Shown in pieces: positions 9,428 through 17,903 of a stretch of DNA of 64,000 bases. A program made the translations under genes and the position numbers. The notes below the pieces were generated by a model. It worked only from the letters and a program-made list of their open reading frames with translations. It was not told the origin of the DNA and ran no database searches. How positions within the stretch are numbered: the stretch's first letter is position 1; every line of letters starts with the position of its first letter. Source of the DNA: Flavisphingomonas formosensis (GTDB lineage Bacteria > Pseudomonadota > Alphaproteobacteria > Sphingomonadales > Sphingomonadaceae); contig NZ_WRPK01000002.1 of the NCBI RefSeq assembly GCF_009755815.1, positions 124,001 through 188,000 of the forward strand, in the 5' to 3' direction.

Positions 9428-10606
9428 ATGGCGGATCTGATCAGCGCAGAATTCATCCAGAGCCTGTCAAGCTCGACGCGCGATCTGTCCGAGGCGGAGA
9501 CGCTGCCGCCGGAGTGCTACACCTCGGCCGAATTCTACGAGTTTGAGAAGGAAGCGCTGTTCAACCACGAATGGCTGTGCGTCGGACGTGAAGCCTGGGT
9601 CGCCAGCCCCGGCGATTATTTCACCACCCAGATCATCGGCGAGCCGATCGTCGTGACCCGCGACATGAGCGGAACGCTGCGGGCCATGTCGTCGGTCTGC
9701 CAGCATCGCGCCATGCTCGTCGCCGAAGGCCATGGCAATGCGCGGGGCTTTCTGTGTCCCTATCATCATTGGGCCTATTCGCTGGACGGTCAGCTCGTCG
9801 GCGCACCGGCGATGGGCAAGACCTGCAATTTCGATCGCAAGGACGTCCGGCTGCCGCAGATGAAGGTGGAAGTCTGGATGGGCTTCATCTTCATCAACTT
9901 CGATGACGATGCGCCGCCGCTCGCGCCCCGCCTGAGGAACGTCGAAGCCGCCATTTCCAACTTCGATCTCGCCAATGCCGAGGGGCCGCGGCCCGGCCCG
10001 GCCGGCAAGTTCCCCTGGAACTGGAAGGTGATGTTCGAGAACAATAATGACGGCTATCACGCCAGCAAACTGCATCACGGGCCGCTGCACGACTTCGTGC
10101 CGAGCCATCTCGCCGAATTTCCCGACAGCACGCCGGCCGACGCGGGCTTCCTGCGCTACAACGGCACGCTGCATCCTGATGCCAGCTTCAATGCGACGCA
10201 GAAGGCGCTGCTGCCGCTCTTCCCCTCGCTCAGCGACGCGGATCGCAACCGCATGACCTTCGCCAACATTCCGCCGACGCTGTCGCTGGTGATGATGAGC
10301 GACATGGTGATCTACCTGATCCTGCGCGCCGACGGGCCGGAAAGCCTGGAACAGGATACCGGCCTCCTCTTCGCGCCGGGCGCGATGAAGGACCCGGGTT
10401 TCCAGCACAAGCTGGATATGAACATGGCGGCGGCCGGCGCGATCATCGCGCAGGACATGCATGTCGATGAGCTCGTCCAGGTTGGCCTGCGTTCGCGCTT
10501 TGCGCCGCGCGGCCGCTATTCCTGGCAGGAAGGTGCGCAGGGCCAGTTCAACCGCTGGCTGGTGCATCGCTACGACGAAACCTATCGGCGGACGACGCGC
10601 GGATGA
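9428..10606 (+). CDS. aromatic-ring-hydroxylating (Rieske) oxygenase, alpha subunit
   Basis: A 392-residue Rieske non-heme iron oxygenase. The [2Fe-2S] motif is C91-x-H93 ... C110-x2-H113 (CQHRAM, then CPYHHW). The mononuclear iron site is visible as D208, H211 and H216 (NNNDGYHASKLHH). The family hydroxylates or demethylates aromatic and other substrates using electrons from a reductase/ferredoxin, none of which is encoded nearby. No beta subunit gene is present, suggesting an alpha-only enzyme. The ATG at 9428 is chosen: the in-frame start at 9290 would add 46 unrelated residues read through a hairpin. It probably acts with the formamidase 175 bases downstream. Confidence 0.9.
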   Translation: MADLISAEFIQSLSSSTRDLSEAETLPPECYTSAEFYEFEKEALFNHEWLCVGREAWVASPGDYFTTQIIGEPIVVTRDMSGTLRAMSSVCQHRAMLVAEGHGNARGFLCPYHHWAYSLDGQLVGAPAMGKTCNFDRKDVRLPQMKVEVWMGFIFINFDDDAPPLAPRLRNVEAAISNFDLANAEGPRPGPAGKFPWNWKVMFENNNDGYHASKLHHGPLHDFVPSHLAEFPDSTPADAGFLRYNGTLHPDASFNATQKALLPLFPSLSDADRNRMTFANIPPTLSLVMMSDMVIYLILRADGPESLEQDTGLLFAPGAMKDPGFQHKLDMNMAAAGAIIAQDMHVDELVQVGLRSRFAPRGRYSWQEGAQGQFNRWLVHRYDETYRRTTRG

Positions 10607-10781
10607 AATGTCCGCTCGTGCCCTCTCCGGCCCCGAAAGGCCATGGATGGCGCGGGCGATCCGCCGCTCAGATCCCGATTTTCCATCCACTCCGGCCCGC
10701 CCGCCCCACCGGCGGCGATCCGGAACGGGCAGACGCGTCCGGAGCAATCGCGTTGCGTTTCGAAGGTAGAAGGGGGACTTA

Positions 10782-11870
10782 ATGGCGCTGATCTGCGATC
10801 ACGGCACTATTCGTCACGATCTGAAGCCGGGTGCGCTGCACCGGCTCGACGCGACGCCGGAGACCGTCCACTGGGGCTATTTCTCTCCGGACATCAAGCC
10901 GGCGCTGACGATCAGGAGCGGCGATCTCGTCCAGGCCCAGGCGGTCACCCACCATGCCGGCGACGCGCCCGACCTGATGATGGACGAATCCGTGAAGCGC
11001 ATCTTCACCGAGATCGCGCCGGAAACCCGCGCGCCGGGCGTGCACATCATGACCGGCCCGATCTACATCGAGGATGCCGAGCCCGGAGACATGCTGGAGG
11101 TGCGTTACTTCCAGATGGTGCCGCGCTTCAACTATGGCTCCAATCTCGCGGCCAATTGGGGGCATCTCTACAAGGAATTCGACGAGAAGGAACGGGTGAC
11201 GATCTACAAGATCGATCCCAACGCGAACACCGCCAGCGCCCTCTACGCCTATGATTTCCAAGGTAAATATCTGGTCCCGGGCACGATCACCAACTGCCCG
11301 GAATGCGATCGCCAACCTGCACTGCCCGGCATCACCATCCCGGCGCGCCCGCATCTCGGCACCGCTGGCGTCGCGCCCGCGGTCAACGAACCGGTGAGCA
11401 CCATTCCGCCGGGGCTGCATGGCGGCAACATCGATAATTGGCGGATCGGCGCCGGCGCCACCATGTATTATCCGGTGCAGGTAAAGGGCGGCCTCTTCTC
11501 GATTGGCGATCCGCACGTAAGCCAGGGAGACGGAGAGATCAGCGGCACCGCGATCGAGGCGTCGCTGGACTGCCTGTTCCAGATCATCCTGCGCAAGGAT
11601 TTCAAATTCCCCTCGCCGCTGCTCGAGACGCCGAACAATTGGATCGTTCATGGCTTCGGCGACGATCTCGACCAGGCGATGAAGAATGCGGCTTTGGACA
11701 TGCTTCACCTGCTGACCGAGCATCAGGGGCTTTCTGCCAATGACGGCTATTCGCTGATGAGCGTGGCCGCCGATTTCGGCGTGACCCAGGTGGTCGACGG
11801 CACGCAGGGTATACATGTGCGTATCGACCGTAATCTCTTCCCGCAGAAGGGCGTCGTGAAGGACATCTGA
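10782..11870 (+). CDS. acetamidase/formamidase family protein
   Basis: A 362-residue cytoplasmic amidase of the FmdA/AmdA family, which releases ammonia from short amides. Family blocks are present: TPETVHWGYFSPDIKP, VTHHAGDAPD, GPIYIEDAEPGD, GGNIDNWRIG, GDPHVSQGDGE and DFGVTQVVDG. A good ribosome site (AAGGGGG) precedes the ATG. It is a clear paralog of the C-terminal half of the AraC-fused protein at 21500-23884, but has no regulator domain. A 38-base perfect palindrome and a terminator follow. Position after the Rieske gene suggests hydrolysis of an amide released by oxidation; the substrate is not known. Confidence 0.9.
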   Translation: MALICDHGTIRHDLKPGALHRLDATPETVHWGYFSPDIKPALTIRSGDLVQAQAVTHHAGDAPDLMMDESVKRIFTEIAPETRAPGVHIMTGPIYIEDAEPGDMLEVRYFQMVPRFNYGSNLAANWGHLYKEFDEKERVTIYKIDPNANTASALYAYDFQGKYLVPGTITNCPECDRQPALPGITIPARPHLGTAGVAPAVNEPVSTIPPGLHGGNIDNWRIGAGATMYYPVQVKGGLFSIGDPHVSQGDGEISGTAIEASLDCLFQIILRKDFKFPSPLLETPNNWIVHGFGDDLDQAMKNAALDMLHLLTEHQGLSANDGYSLMSVAADFGVTQVVDGTQGIHVRIDRNLFPQKGVVKDI

Positions 11871-11872
11871 CG

Positions 11873-11910
11873 CGTCAGCCCCTCTCCTGCATGCAGGAGA
11901 GGGGCTGACG
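11873..11910. repeat. 38-base perfect palindrome
   Basis: Two 19-base arms meet without a spacer (centre TGCATGCA), starting two bases after the amidase stop. In RNA it would form a very stable hairpin with only a minimal loop. No U-tract follows directly, so it may protect the 3' end of the amidase message or belong to the intergenic hairpin family seen elsewhere in the window. Confidence 0.85.
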
Positions 11911-11953
11911 ACCCTTCGCGATCCATGCGAGGCTCACCGGTTCTCAGCCTGCG

Positions 11954-11981
11954 AGGCGCGCCGCCCGGCGCGCCTTTTCTT
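11954..11981 (+). terminator. intrinsic terminator after the amidase gene
   Basis: A 9-bp stem (AGGCGCGCC with GGCGCGCCT) with a four-base loop, followed by TTTTCTTC. It lies about 85 bases after the amidase stop and closes the Rieske/amidase transcription unit. Confidence 0.75.
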
Positions 11982-12034
11982 CGTCTGGCAGTTCACGGCG
12001 CCACCGCGCCTTGCCGATATCGCGTTCGTGCGGA

Positions 12035-12232
12035 TCAGCCCCGCACCCCGCGCAACGTGTTCAGCAGCGCGACGGCCGCGACGCCGACAAGGGCCGCGCT
12101 GGCCCAGGGCCGTTCCTTGGCGAAGCCCTTCGCCTTTTCCATAAGCGGCGCGTCACCGGAGAAGTGAGTGCGCAATGCCTCCGTGAGCGCAGTCTTGCCA
12201 TTGGATGTCTGGGTGGGGCTGGCGTCCGTCAT
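12035..12232 (-). CDS. small single-pass membrane protein
   Basis: A 65-residue protein. The ATG at 12232 has AGGGAGA upstream; the longer frame to 12313 lacks a site. The N-terminal half is polar (MTDASPTQTSNGKTALTEAL). A membrane segment near the C-terminus (PWASAALVGVAAVALLNTL) ends in a basic tail. The layout resembles small DUF883/ElaB-like tail-anchored proteins, but the match is only by shape. Its stop lies upstream of the amidase terminator on the opposite strand. Confidence 0.6.
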   Translation of the reverse strand: MTDASPTQTSNGKTALTEALRTHFSGDAPLMEKAKGFAKERPWASAALVGVAAVALLNTLRGVRG

Positions 12233-12320
12233 GCAAAATCTCCCTCGTCGCGCGGAAACGCGCACGAAGGGCTCAACGCGCGAGCGGCATCGCGGTGCCG
12301 CCGCCGCGACCAACCGGCCC

Positions 12321-13556
12321 TCAAATATGCACCGGCGCCATATCCAGCTTGACCGTCTTTTCCCGATAGGCGGGCAGCAGCAGCAACAGCGCCGCGCCCG
12401 CGGTGAGGCAGGCGCCGATGCCGATCAGCGCGTTGCGATAAGTCTGCTGGATATCGAAGAGGTGATCGAGCAGCACTGGCGTGAGCCCCTGCATGATGAT
12501 CGCCGCCGAATACATCACGCCGATGATCGCGCCGAAACTGCGCGTGCCGAAATAGCGGGCGATAAGCATGGGCATCGCGCCATATTGGGTGCCAAGCCCG
12601 ACGCCGAGCAGCGCGCCGCCGGCCAGGAGCACCGCATTGCTCTCGCCCAGCTCCAGCACCGCCAGACCACCTACCGCGGCGAGATACATGGGCGCCGTGA
12701 TCTTCGGCGTCGGGATCTTGTCGAGCAGCAGTCCGCTGCCGACCTGCCAGATTGCGCAGACCAGCGCGAAGGCACTGATAACGAGCGTAGCCATGCCGAG
12801 GCTGACGTGCCGTTCGGCAAGGATCGGCACCACATGGCTGAAGATCGCGGTGAGGCAGCCCGCGCCCGACGCGATGGCGACCAGGATCAGCCAGAAGACC
12901 GGCATGCGCAGCGCCTCGCTCAGCCGATAGCCGGGCGCCTGCGGTGGCACCTCGCCTGCCACGGCCTCGTAGCGCGGCGCATCGCGCAGCAGGAAATACA
13001 TGACGGGAAAGCCGAGCCCGGCCGCGATCGCGGCGATGCCGAGATAGGCATCGCGCCAGCCGAAGCTGGTGAGCAGGATCGCGGCGACGGCCGGCATCGC
13101 CGTCGATCCGACCGCATTGCCGACGCCCGCGGTGAAGCCGAGCGCCGTTCCGCGCGATCGATCGAACCAGTCGGACACCAGCTTGGAGATCACCGCAGTG
13201 CAGGGCAGCGCCCCTGCGATCGCGATCGCCGAATAGCTTGTATAGAATTGCACGAGGCTGCCGTTCGAGAAGGCGAGGCTGGCGAAGGCCGCGGCGAGCA
13301 GCAAATTGCCCGCCAGCATCATGCGCCGCGTGCCATAACGGTCCGCATAATAGCCGGCCAGCGGGATCAGTATCGCGCCCGTCACCGCCAGGATCGCCAG
13401 CACGCCGGATATGCTCGCCCGCGACCAGCCGAATTCGGTGGAGAGTGGGATCAGGAAGGTGCCGAAGGTGGCATGGACCACCGGGGTCAGGCTCACCATA
13501 TTGGCAACGGTGCAGGAGACGATGATGCCGAAGCGGGTGCGGTCCATGCTGCTCAT
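12321..13556 (-). CDS. MFS transporter (oxalate:formate antiporter-like)
   Basis: A 411-residue, 12-helix major facilitator carrier. The loop 2-3 motif is GYYADRYGTRRMM, and the overall sequence resembles the OFA/monocarboxylate group (FGTFLIPLSTEFGWSR near the N-terminus, GLGTQYGAMPMLIARYFG in the C-half). It probably imports or exports a small carboxylate or related intermediate of the adjacent pathway. It is divergent from the TauD-like gene (178-base shared upstream region). A second carrier of the same kind lies at 25639-26865 beside the other amidase and TauD-like genes. Confidence 0.88.
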   Translation of the reverse strand: MSSMDRTRFGIIVSCTVANMVSLTPVVHATFGTFLIPLSTEFGWSRASISGVLAILAVTGAILIPLAGYYADRYGTRRMMLAGNLLLAAAFASLAFSNGSLVQFYTSYSAIAIAGALPCTAVISKLVSDWFDRSRGTALGFTAGVGNAVGSTAMPAVAAILLTSFGWRDAYLGIAAIAAGLGFPVMYFLLRDAPRYEAVAGEVPPQAPGYRLSEALRMPVFWLILVAIASGAGCLTAIFSHVVPILAERHVSLGMATLVISAFALVCAIWQVGSGLLLDKIPTPKITAPMYLAAVGGLAVLELGESNAVLLAGGALLGVGLGTQYGAMPMLIARYFGTRSFGAIIGVMYSAAIIMQGLTPVLLDHLFDIQQTYRNALIGIGACLTAGAALLLLLPAYREKTVKLDMAPVHI

Positions 13557-13734
13557 GAACCAAGGCTATGGCGCTTTGGACGCCGCTTAAAGCGCCGAAG
13601 CGCGGTTGGCGCAGGCCATCAAGACTCTGTGCGCCTTTTGCACATTCGCCCCGCGACAAGGCTTCGTGCGAGCCAAGCCAAGACGCCGGCTGGCGTGTAA
13701 CGCGATATGATGCGGCGATTCGGGAGTATGCACG

Positions 13735-14553
13735 ATGGGATATGAGGTGCTTGACGTCCGGCCGATGACCAAGCGGATCGGCGCGGAAATTTTCGGGGTG
13801 GACCTCACCGCCCCCACCTTGGGCAATCAGTTGCTCAGCGAGATGCACGATGCGCTGATGGAGCATCAGGTGATCTTTTTCCGCGATCAGCCGCTCGATC
13901 ATGAAAGCCACAAGCGGCTCGGCCGTGCCTTCGGGGCGTTGGCCATCCATAGCGGCGTCGCGGGCATCGCCGATCATCCTGAAATCGTCGCGATCCATGC
14001 CGACGAAAATTCGAAGTTCGTCGCAGGCGAAGACTGGCATTCGGATCTGAGCTGCAACGAGGAGCCGCCGATGGGCAGCATCCTGCATCTCCACACCGTG
14101 CCGGAAGATGGCGGCGACACGCTTTTTTCGAGCATGTACGCCGCCTATGATGCGCTTTCGCCTACGATGAAGGCATTTCTGGAGCCGCTGACGGCCGTAC
14201 ACGACGGCAATCACGTCTATCAGGCGCTGTTTCCGGATCCCACCAAAAGCTATCCGTGCAACAGCCACCCGGTGATCCGCAGACATCCTGTCACCAAGCG
14301 CAAGGCGCTGTTCGTCAACGGTTCCTATACGACCCGGATCAACGAGCTCAGCAAGGACGAAAGCGATGCCGTTCTCGGCTTCCTGTTCGAACATGTGAAG
14401 AATCCGAATTTCCAGGTACGTTTCCGCTGGCGGAAGGATTCGGTCGCGTTCTGGGACAATCGCTGCACCCAGCATTTCGCGGTGTGGGATTATTTCCCGG
14501 AAGTCCGTTCCGGCTTTCGCGTCACTGTGGCGGGCGACAAGCCGTTCCGCTGA
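13735..14553 (+). CDS. TauD/TfdA-family 2-oxoglutarate dioxygenase
   Basis: A 272-residue Fe(II)/2-oxoglutarate-dependent oxygenase. The iron ligands are H and D in WHSDLS and the distal H in DNRCTQH; the 2-oxoglutarate Arg is in RSGFRV. Family members hydroxylate a carbon next to a heteroatom, causing loss of sulfite, an ether, a herbicide side chain or an amine. It is strongly similar along its whole length to the protein at 28380-29210 (shared HSGVAG, DHPEIV, VAGEDWHSDL, PPMGS, LHTVPE blocks). Each copy sits near an amidase and an MFS carrier. Start chosen at ATG 13735 after CGGGAG. Confidence 0.92.
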   Translation: MGYEVLDVRPMTKRIGAEIFGVDLTAPTLGNQLLSEMHDALMEHQVIFFRDQPLDHESHKRLGRAFGALAIHSGVAGIADHPEIVAIHADENSKFVAGEDWHSDLSCNEEPPMGSILHLHTVPEDGGDTLFSSMYAAYDALSPTMKAFLEPLTAVHDGNHVYQALFPDPTKSYPCNSHPVIRRHPVTKRKALFVNGSYTTRINELSKDESDAVLGFLFEHVKNPNFQVRFRWRKDSVAFWDNRCTQHFAVWDYFPEVRSGFRVTVAGDKPFR

Positions 14554-14557
14554 ACGT

Positions 14558-14627
14558 CCGCCGCCAGTGGCGGCGGTCAAATCCACTAGCGCTTGGGGGG
14601 CCCTGGCCAAAGCCGGGGCCCCTTGCT
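14558..14627 (+). terminator. two hairpins after the TauD-like gene
   Basis: A CCGCCGCC stem (14558-14576) is followed by an 11-bp stem (14597-14607 with 14612-14622, one G-U pair). The latter ends in CCTTG with little U, so termination here would be weak or factor-assisted. The rest of the 14554-14821 gap carries no gene and should hold the promoter of the receptor. Confidence 0.45.
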
Positions 14628-14821
14628 GTTGCAAAAGCGCGACATTGCGGCGTCCCCCGCCCTCTGCGATGCTGCACTGCATCAGTGTCAACTCATTGTG
14701 CGCGGCGATACAAGACCGAAGACCCGGCCTACAGTGACATTCGGTCACCAGAGAGCCCGGCCGAAGAGTCAGGATGATATTCGCGGCGGAGGGGAAAACC
14801 AGAGACCGAAGGGGGGTCCGA

Positions 14822-17131
14822 ATGACGCAGACCAAGACCATCGCCTCAGCATTGCTGTACGCAAGCGCTTCCATGCTTGCCTTAGGGTCCTCGGCCGCGC
14901 ACGCCGCAGATTCCGCGCCCGCATCCACTGACACCGCGGCGGCGGCCGATACCACCCTCACCGACATCGTCGTCACGGGTGAGAAGCGCGAAACCAAGCT
15001 GCAGAGCGCGCCGATCGCGATCACCGCGGTGGCCGGCGATCTGATGCGGCAACGCAATGTCAACGAGCTCAACGATCTCAACGGCTACGTGCCGGGCCTC
15101 AACATCGCCAAGAGCGAGGGCGCCGAGCGCATCATCACCATCCGCGGTATCGGCTACGAGACTGCCCAGAACCCCAATTCGCAGCCCGGCGTCGCCTTCC
15201 ACGTCGACGGCGTCTACATCGCCCACGTCATCGCGCTCAACCAGGACATGCTCGACGTCGATCGCGTCGAAGTGCTGCGCGGCCCGCAGGGCACCGTGTT
15301 CGGTGAAACCTCGACCGGCGGCGCGATCAACGTGATAACCAAGAAGCCCGTGCTGGGCGAAGCCAGCGGCACAGCGCAGCTGAGCTATGGCAATTATAAT
15401 TACGTCAAAGCCAACGGCACGGTGAACATTCCGATCAGCAGCACCATCGCCGCCCGTGCCAGTGTTCAATATCTGCGGCATGACGGCTACGGCTATTCCG
15501 TCGGCGTGCCGGGCCGTTCAAAGTACCAGCTCGACGATGCAAACAACATCGGCGTCCGCGGTTCGTTGCTGTGGAAACCGAACGACACCTTCACCGCCCT
15601 GCTCGAAGGCCAGATGTTCCATGCGGATCACAATGGAGCGCTGCAGAAGGATATTCGCGACACGACGCCGGGTGCCCGTGCCGTCGATCAGGACTTTCCC
15701 AGCGTCTTCAAGCTCAACACGAAGATGATCTACCTTACGCTCACCCAGGACATCGGCGACAACATGATCGCCAAGTCGGTAAGCGCTTATCAATATATGA
15801 ACAAACATCAGACGAGCGACAATGATCGTCTGGCGAGTCCCTTCTATTTCGACCACATCACCTTGTGGCAGGACAAGAGCAAGACCTTCACCCAGGAGGT
15901 TTCGTTGGCGTCAGTCGGCAATACAGCGCTCGAATGGACCGTCGGCGGCTTCTATCTGCGCCAGCGTGCGCTGCAGAACATCTTTGAAGTCGTGACGCCC
16001 TTTGCTGCCGCCGTTGTCCTGCCGGACGGCACCGGCGTCAAGTTCCAGACTGATAGCCCCTTCCAGCACACTTCCTGGGCTGGATATGGTCAGGCGACCT
16101 ATCATGCTACCGATGCTCTAGCCTTCACGCTAGGCGCTCGCTACTCATGGGACAAAGTGACGGCGCAGCCCTATCAATATTTCCAGGTCGTGCCGCCCAG
16201 AAAGACCACGAGTTCTGCCATTACTGGCAAGGTCGGCGTCGAATATAAGGTTACGCCGGACAATCTTCTCTACGTCACGGCATCCAAGGGATATAAACCC
16301 ACAGGATTGAGCTTCGTATCTGCCGAACCCTTTACACCCGGAAGTTTCTCGTCCGGACCACAGTTCGTTCCGTCTAAATTCAAAAAGGAAACTGTCAAAG
16401 CACTTGAGATCGGATCGAAGAATGAACTCTTCGACAAGAAATTCCGTTTCAATGCTTCTGCCTATTATTATTGGTATACTAATTTTCAATACACTGCTGA
16501 AGATCCTGTTCCATTTGCAGGTGGCACAGACAATATTCCTAAAGCTGAAGTCTACGGCGCCGAATTCGAAACATCCGTCCTACCACTCGATGGACTACGC
16601 TTCGACGGCACACTTTCGCTGGGCAAGGGCAAGTTCAAAAGCCACTATCTGGTTCTTGATGCGCAAACAGCCGCCCTTGTCCGTGCGGAAAAATACGCTG
16701 AACTCGGCTATCCTTCCGGATATTATTATGATGCCCGTATCGAAGCAGCAGTTGCTGCCGCTCGGCAGGACGTCTACGGCAGGCGCCTTCCGAAGATGCC
16801 GGGCGTCCAGGGGCTTTTCAGCACGACCTATACCCATGACTTGGGTAGCGGAGATCTGACCATCCGCGGCGAGCTGGTCTATCGCGGCAAGTTCAACTAC
16901 CGCCTCTTCGCTGTCGCCGCGCTCGACAAGGTTCCTGCCTATACCATCTACAACGCGTTCATCGAATATGCGCCGCACGACAAGCCGTGGAAGGTCTCCT
17001 TCTCGGCACAGAACCTGACCAACAAGACCGGTATCAACTCGCGCTTCTCCGATCCTTATGGATCGGGCACGACCAGCGTCGAATATATCAATCCGCGCCA
17101 GGTGTTCGGCACGGTTAGCTTCGCCTTCTGA
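14822..17131 (+). CDS. TonB-dependent receptor
   Basis: A 769-residue outer-membrane receptor without an STN domain. The ATG at 14822 follows AAGGGGGG and opens a signal peptide cut near AAHA. The TonB box DIVVTGEKRE is at residues 48-57. The plug contains IRGIGYETA and VEVLRGPQGTVFGETSTGG, and the barrel ends in the aromatic Phe expected for outer-membrane insertion (VSFAF). Bases about 16250-16750 have clearly lower GC and A/T-ending codons, unlike both flanks, suggesting a recombined barrel segment. It probably imports the substrate of the flanking oxygenase/amidase genes; the ligand is unknown. Confidence 0.93.
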   Translation: MTQTKTIASALLYASASMLALGSSAAHAADSAPASTDTAAAADTTLTDIVVTGEKRETKLQSAPIAITAVAGDLMRQRNVNELNDLNGYVPGLNIAKSEGAERIITIRGIGYETAQNPNSQPGVAFHVDGVYIAHVIALNQDMLDVDRVEVLRGPQGTVFGETSTGGAINVITKKPVLGEASGTAQLSYGNYNYVKANGTVNIPISSTIAARASVQYLRHDGYGYSVGVPGRSKYQLDDANNIGVRGSLLWKPNDTFTALLEGQMFHADHNGALQKDIRDTTPGARAVDQDFPSVFKLNTKMIYLTLTQDIGDNMIAKSVSAYQYMNKHQTSDNDRLASPFYFDHITLWQDKSKTFTQEVSLASVGNTALEWTVGGFYLRQRALQNIFEVVTPFAAAVVLPDGTGVKFQTDSPFQHTSWAGYGQATYHATDALAFTLGARYSWDKVTAQPYQYFQVVPPRKTTSSAITGKVGVEYKVTPDNLLYVTASKGYKPTGLSFVSAEPFTPGSFSSGPQFVPSKFKKETVKALEIGSKNELFDKKFRFNASAYYYWYTNFQYTAEDPVPFAGGTDNIPKAEVYGAEFETSVLPLDGLRFDGTLSLGKGKFKSHYLVLDAQTAALVRAEKYAELGYPSGYYYDARIEAAVAAARQDVYGRRLPKMPGVQGLFSTTYTHDLGSGDLTIRGELVYRGKFNYRLFAVAALDKVPAYTIYNAFIEYAPHDKPWKVSFSAQNLTNKTGINSRFSDPYGSGTTSVEYINPRQVFGTVSFAF

Positions 17132-17149
17132 TTGCTCTCTCTCCCCTCG

Positions 17150-17183
17150 CGCCGGCGTCCTTCTCAGGACGTCGGCGTTTTTT
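17150..17183 (+). terminator. intrinsic terminator after the receptor
   Basis: An 11-bp stem (17150-17160 with 17167-17177, one G-U pair) with a six-base loop and a run of six T. It separates the receptor from the sigma-factor gene. Confidence 0.9.
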
Positions 17184-17190
17184 GTTTCGG

Positions 17191-17214
17191 GGAACGATGT
17201 CGATGGGGGGCGTG
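17191..17214 (+). promoter_or_regulatory. possible ECF-type promoter before the sigma-factor gene
   Basis: GGAAC at 17191-17195 and CGTG at 17211-17214 are separated by 15 bases, close to the GGAAC-N16/17-CGTT form used by many alphaproteobacterial ECF sigma factors. Spacing and the last base are off consensus, so this is only a candidate. It lies about 50 bases before the ATG, where an autoregulated promoter would be expected. Confidence 0.3.
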
Positions 17215-17261
17215 AAACCCGATATGGCGCCGTGCGCCCGATTGGGGCAAACAGGCGGGCG

Positions 17262-17804
17262 ATGGCGGATTTCGCAACCGATCCGGATTCCGACCTGCTG
17301 CCCGCCGCCATGGCCGGCGACCGCCAGGCTTTCGAAACCCTGCTGCGCCGCCATTATGACCGCATCCATGGGCTCGCCTGGCAGTTGACCGGATCGCGGG
17401 CCGATGCCGACGATATCGCGCAGGATGTCTGCTGTACGCTGGTCGAGAAGATCGCCGGCTTCCGCCGCGAGGCGAAGTTCGGCACCTGGCTGTGCGGCAT
17501 CGTGTTCAACGCCTGCCGCGACTTCCGCCGCCGACGGCGTTCGTTCAAAGGCTTTACCGAGCGGCTGGCGGTGATCGCCGGCCTGACTCGCGGCCCAGAC
17601 GGGCGCGATCTGCACGACGCATTCTGGCTGAAGAGCGCGATCGCCCGGCTGAAGCCCGTCTATCGCGATACCGTGATCCTGGTCGCCGGCCAGCAACTCA
17701 GCCATGGGGAAGCTGCCGCCATCCTGGGCGTGACGGAAGCGACGATATCCTGGCGCATGCACGAGGCCCGCCGCCTGATCGCTGCCGAACACGGGGGGAA
17801 TTGA
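17262..17804 (+). CDS. ECF-type RNA polymerase sigma factor
   Basis: A 180-residue sigma-70 family protein of extracytoplasmic-function type. Region 2 covers roughly residues 12-85 (FETLLRRHYDRIHGLAW, DADDIAQDV, FGTWLCGIVFNACRD). Region 4 is at about 125-175 (LKPVYRDTVILV, then the helix-turn-helix GEAAAILGVTEATISWRMHEARR). The ATG at 17262 is used; the frame extends upstream to 17058 but runs through the receptor's end and terminator. No classic short anti-sigma gene is adjacent. The next two genes encode a vWA lipoprotein and a transmembrane TPR protein, which may supply the signal. Confidence 0.9.
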   Translation: MADFATDPDSDLLPAAMAGDRQAFETLLRRHYDRIHGLAWQLTGSRADADDIAQDVCCTLVEKIAGFRREAKFGTWLCGIVFNACRDFRRRRRSFKGFTERLAVIAGLTRGPDGRDLHDAFWLKSAIARLKPVYRDTVILVAGQQLSHGEAAAILGVTEATISWRMHEARRLIAAEHGGN

Positions 17805-17903
17805 AACTCCGAAAAAAATTTCGCACCTCTCCCAAGCTTTCCCCTCCGAGCCGCGTCCCAGTGACTGGCGGGCGATCGGCCTGCCGTTGCCAGGGAGAGT
17901 ATC

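Noticed and set aside
12229-15081. 950-codon minus-strand open frame
   Set aside because: Runs through MFS, TauD-like and receptor genes in other frames; no consistent family signal.
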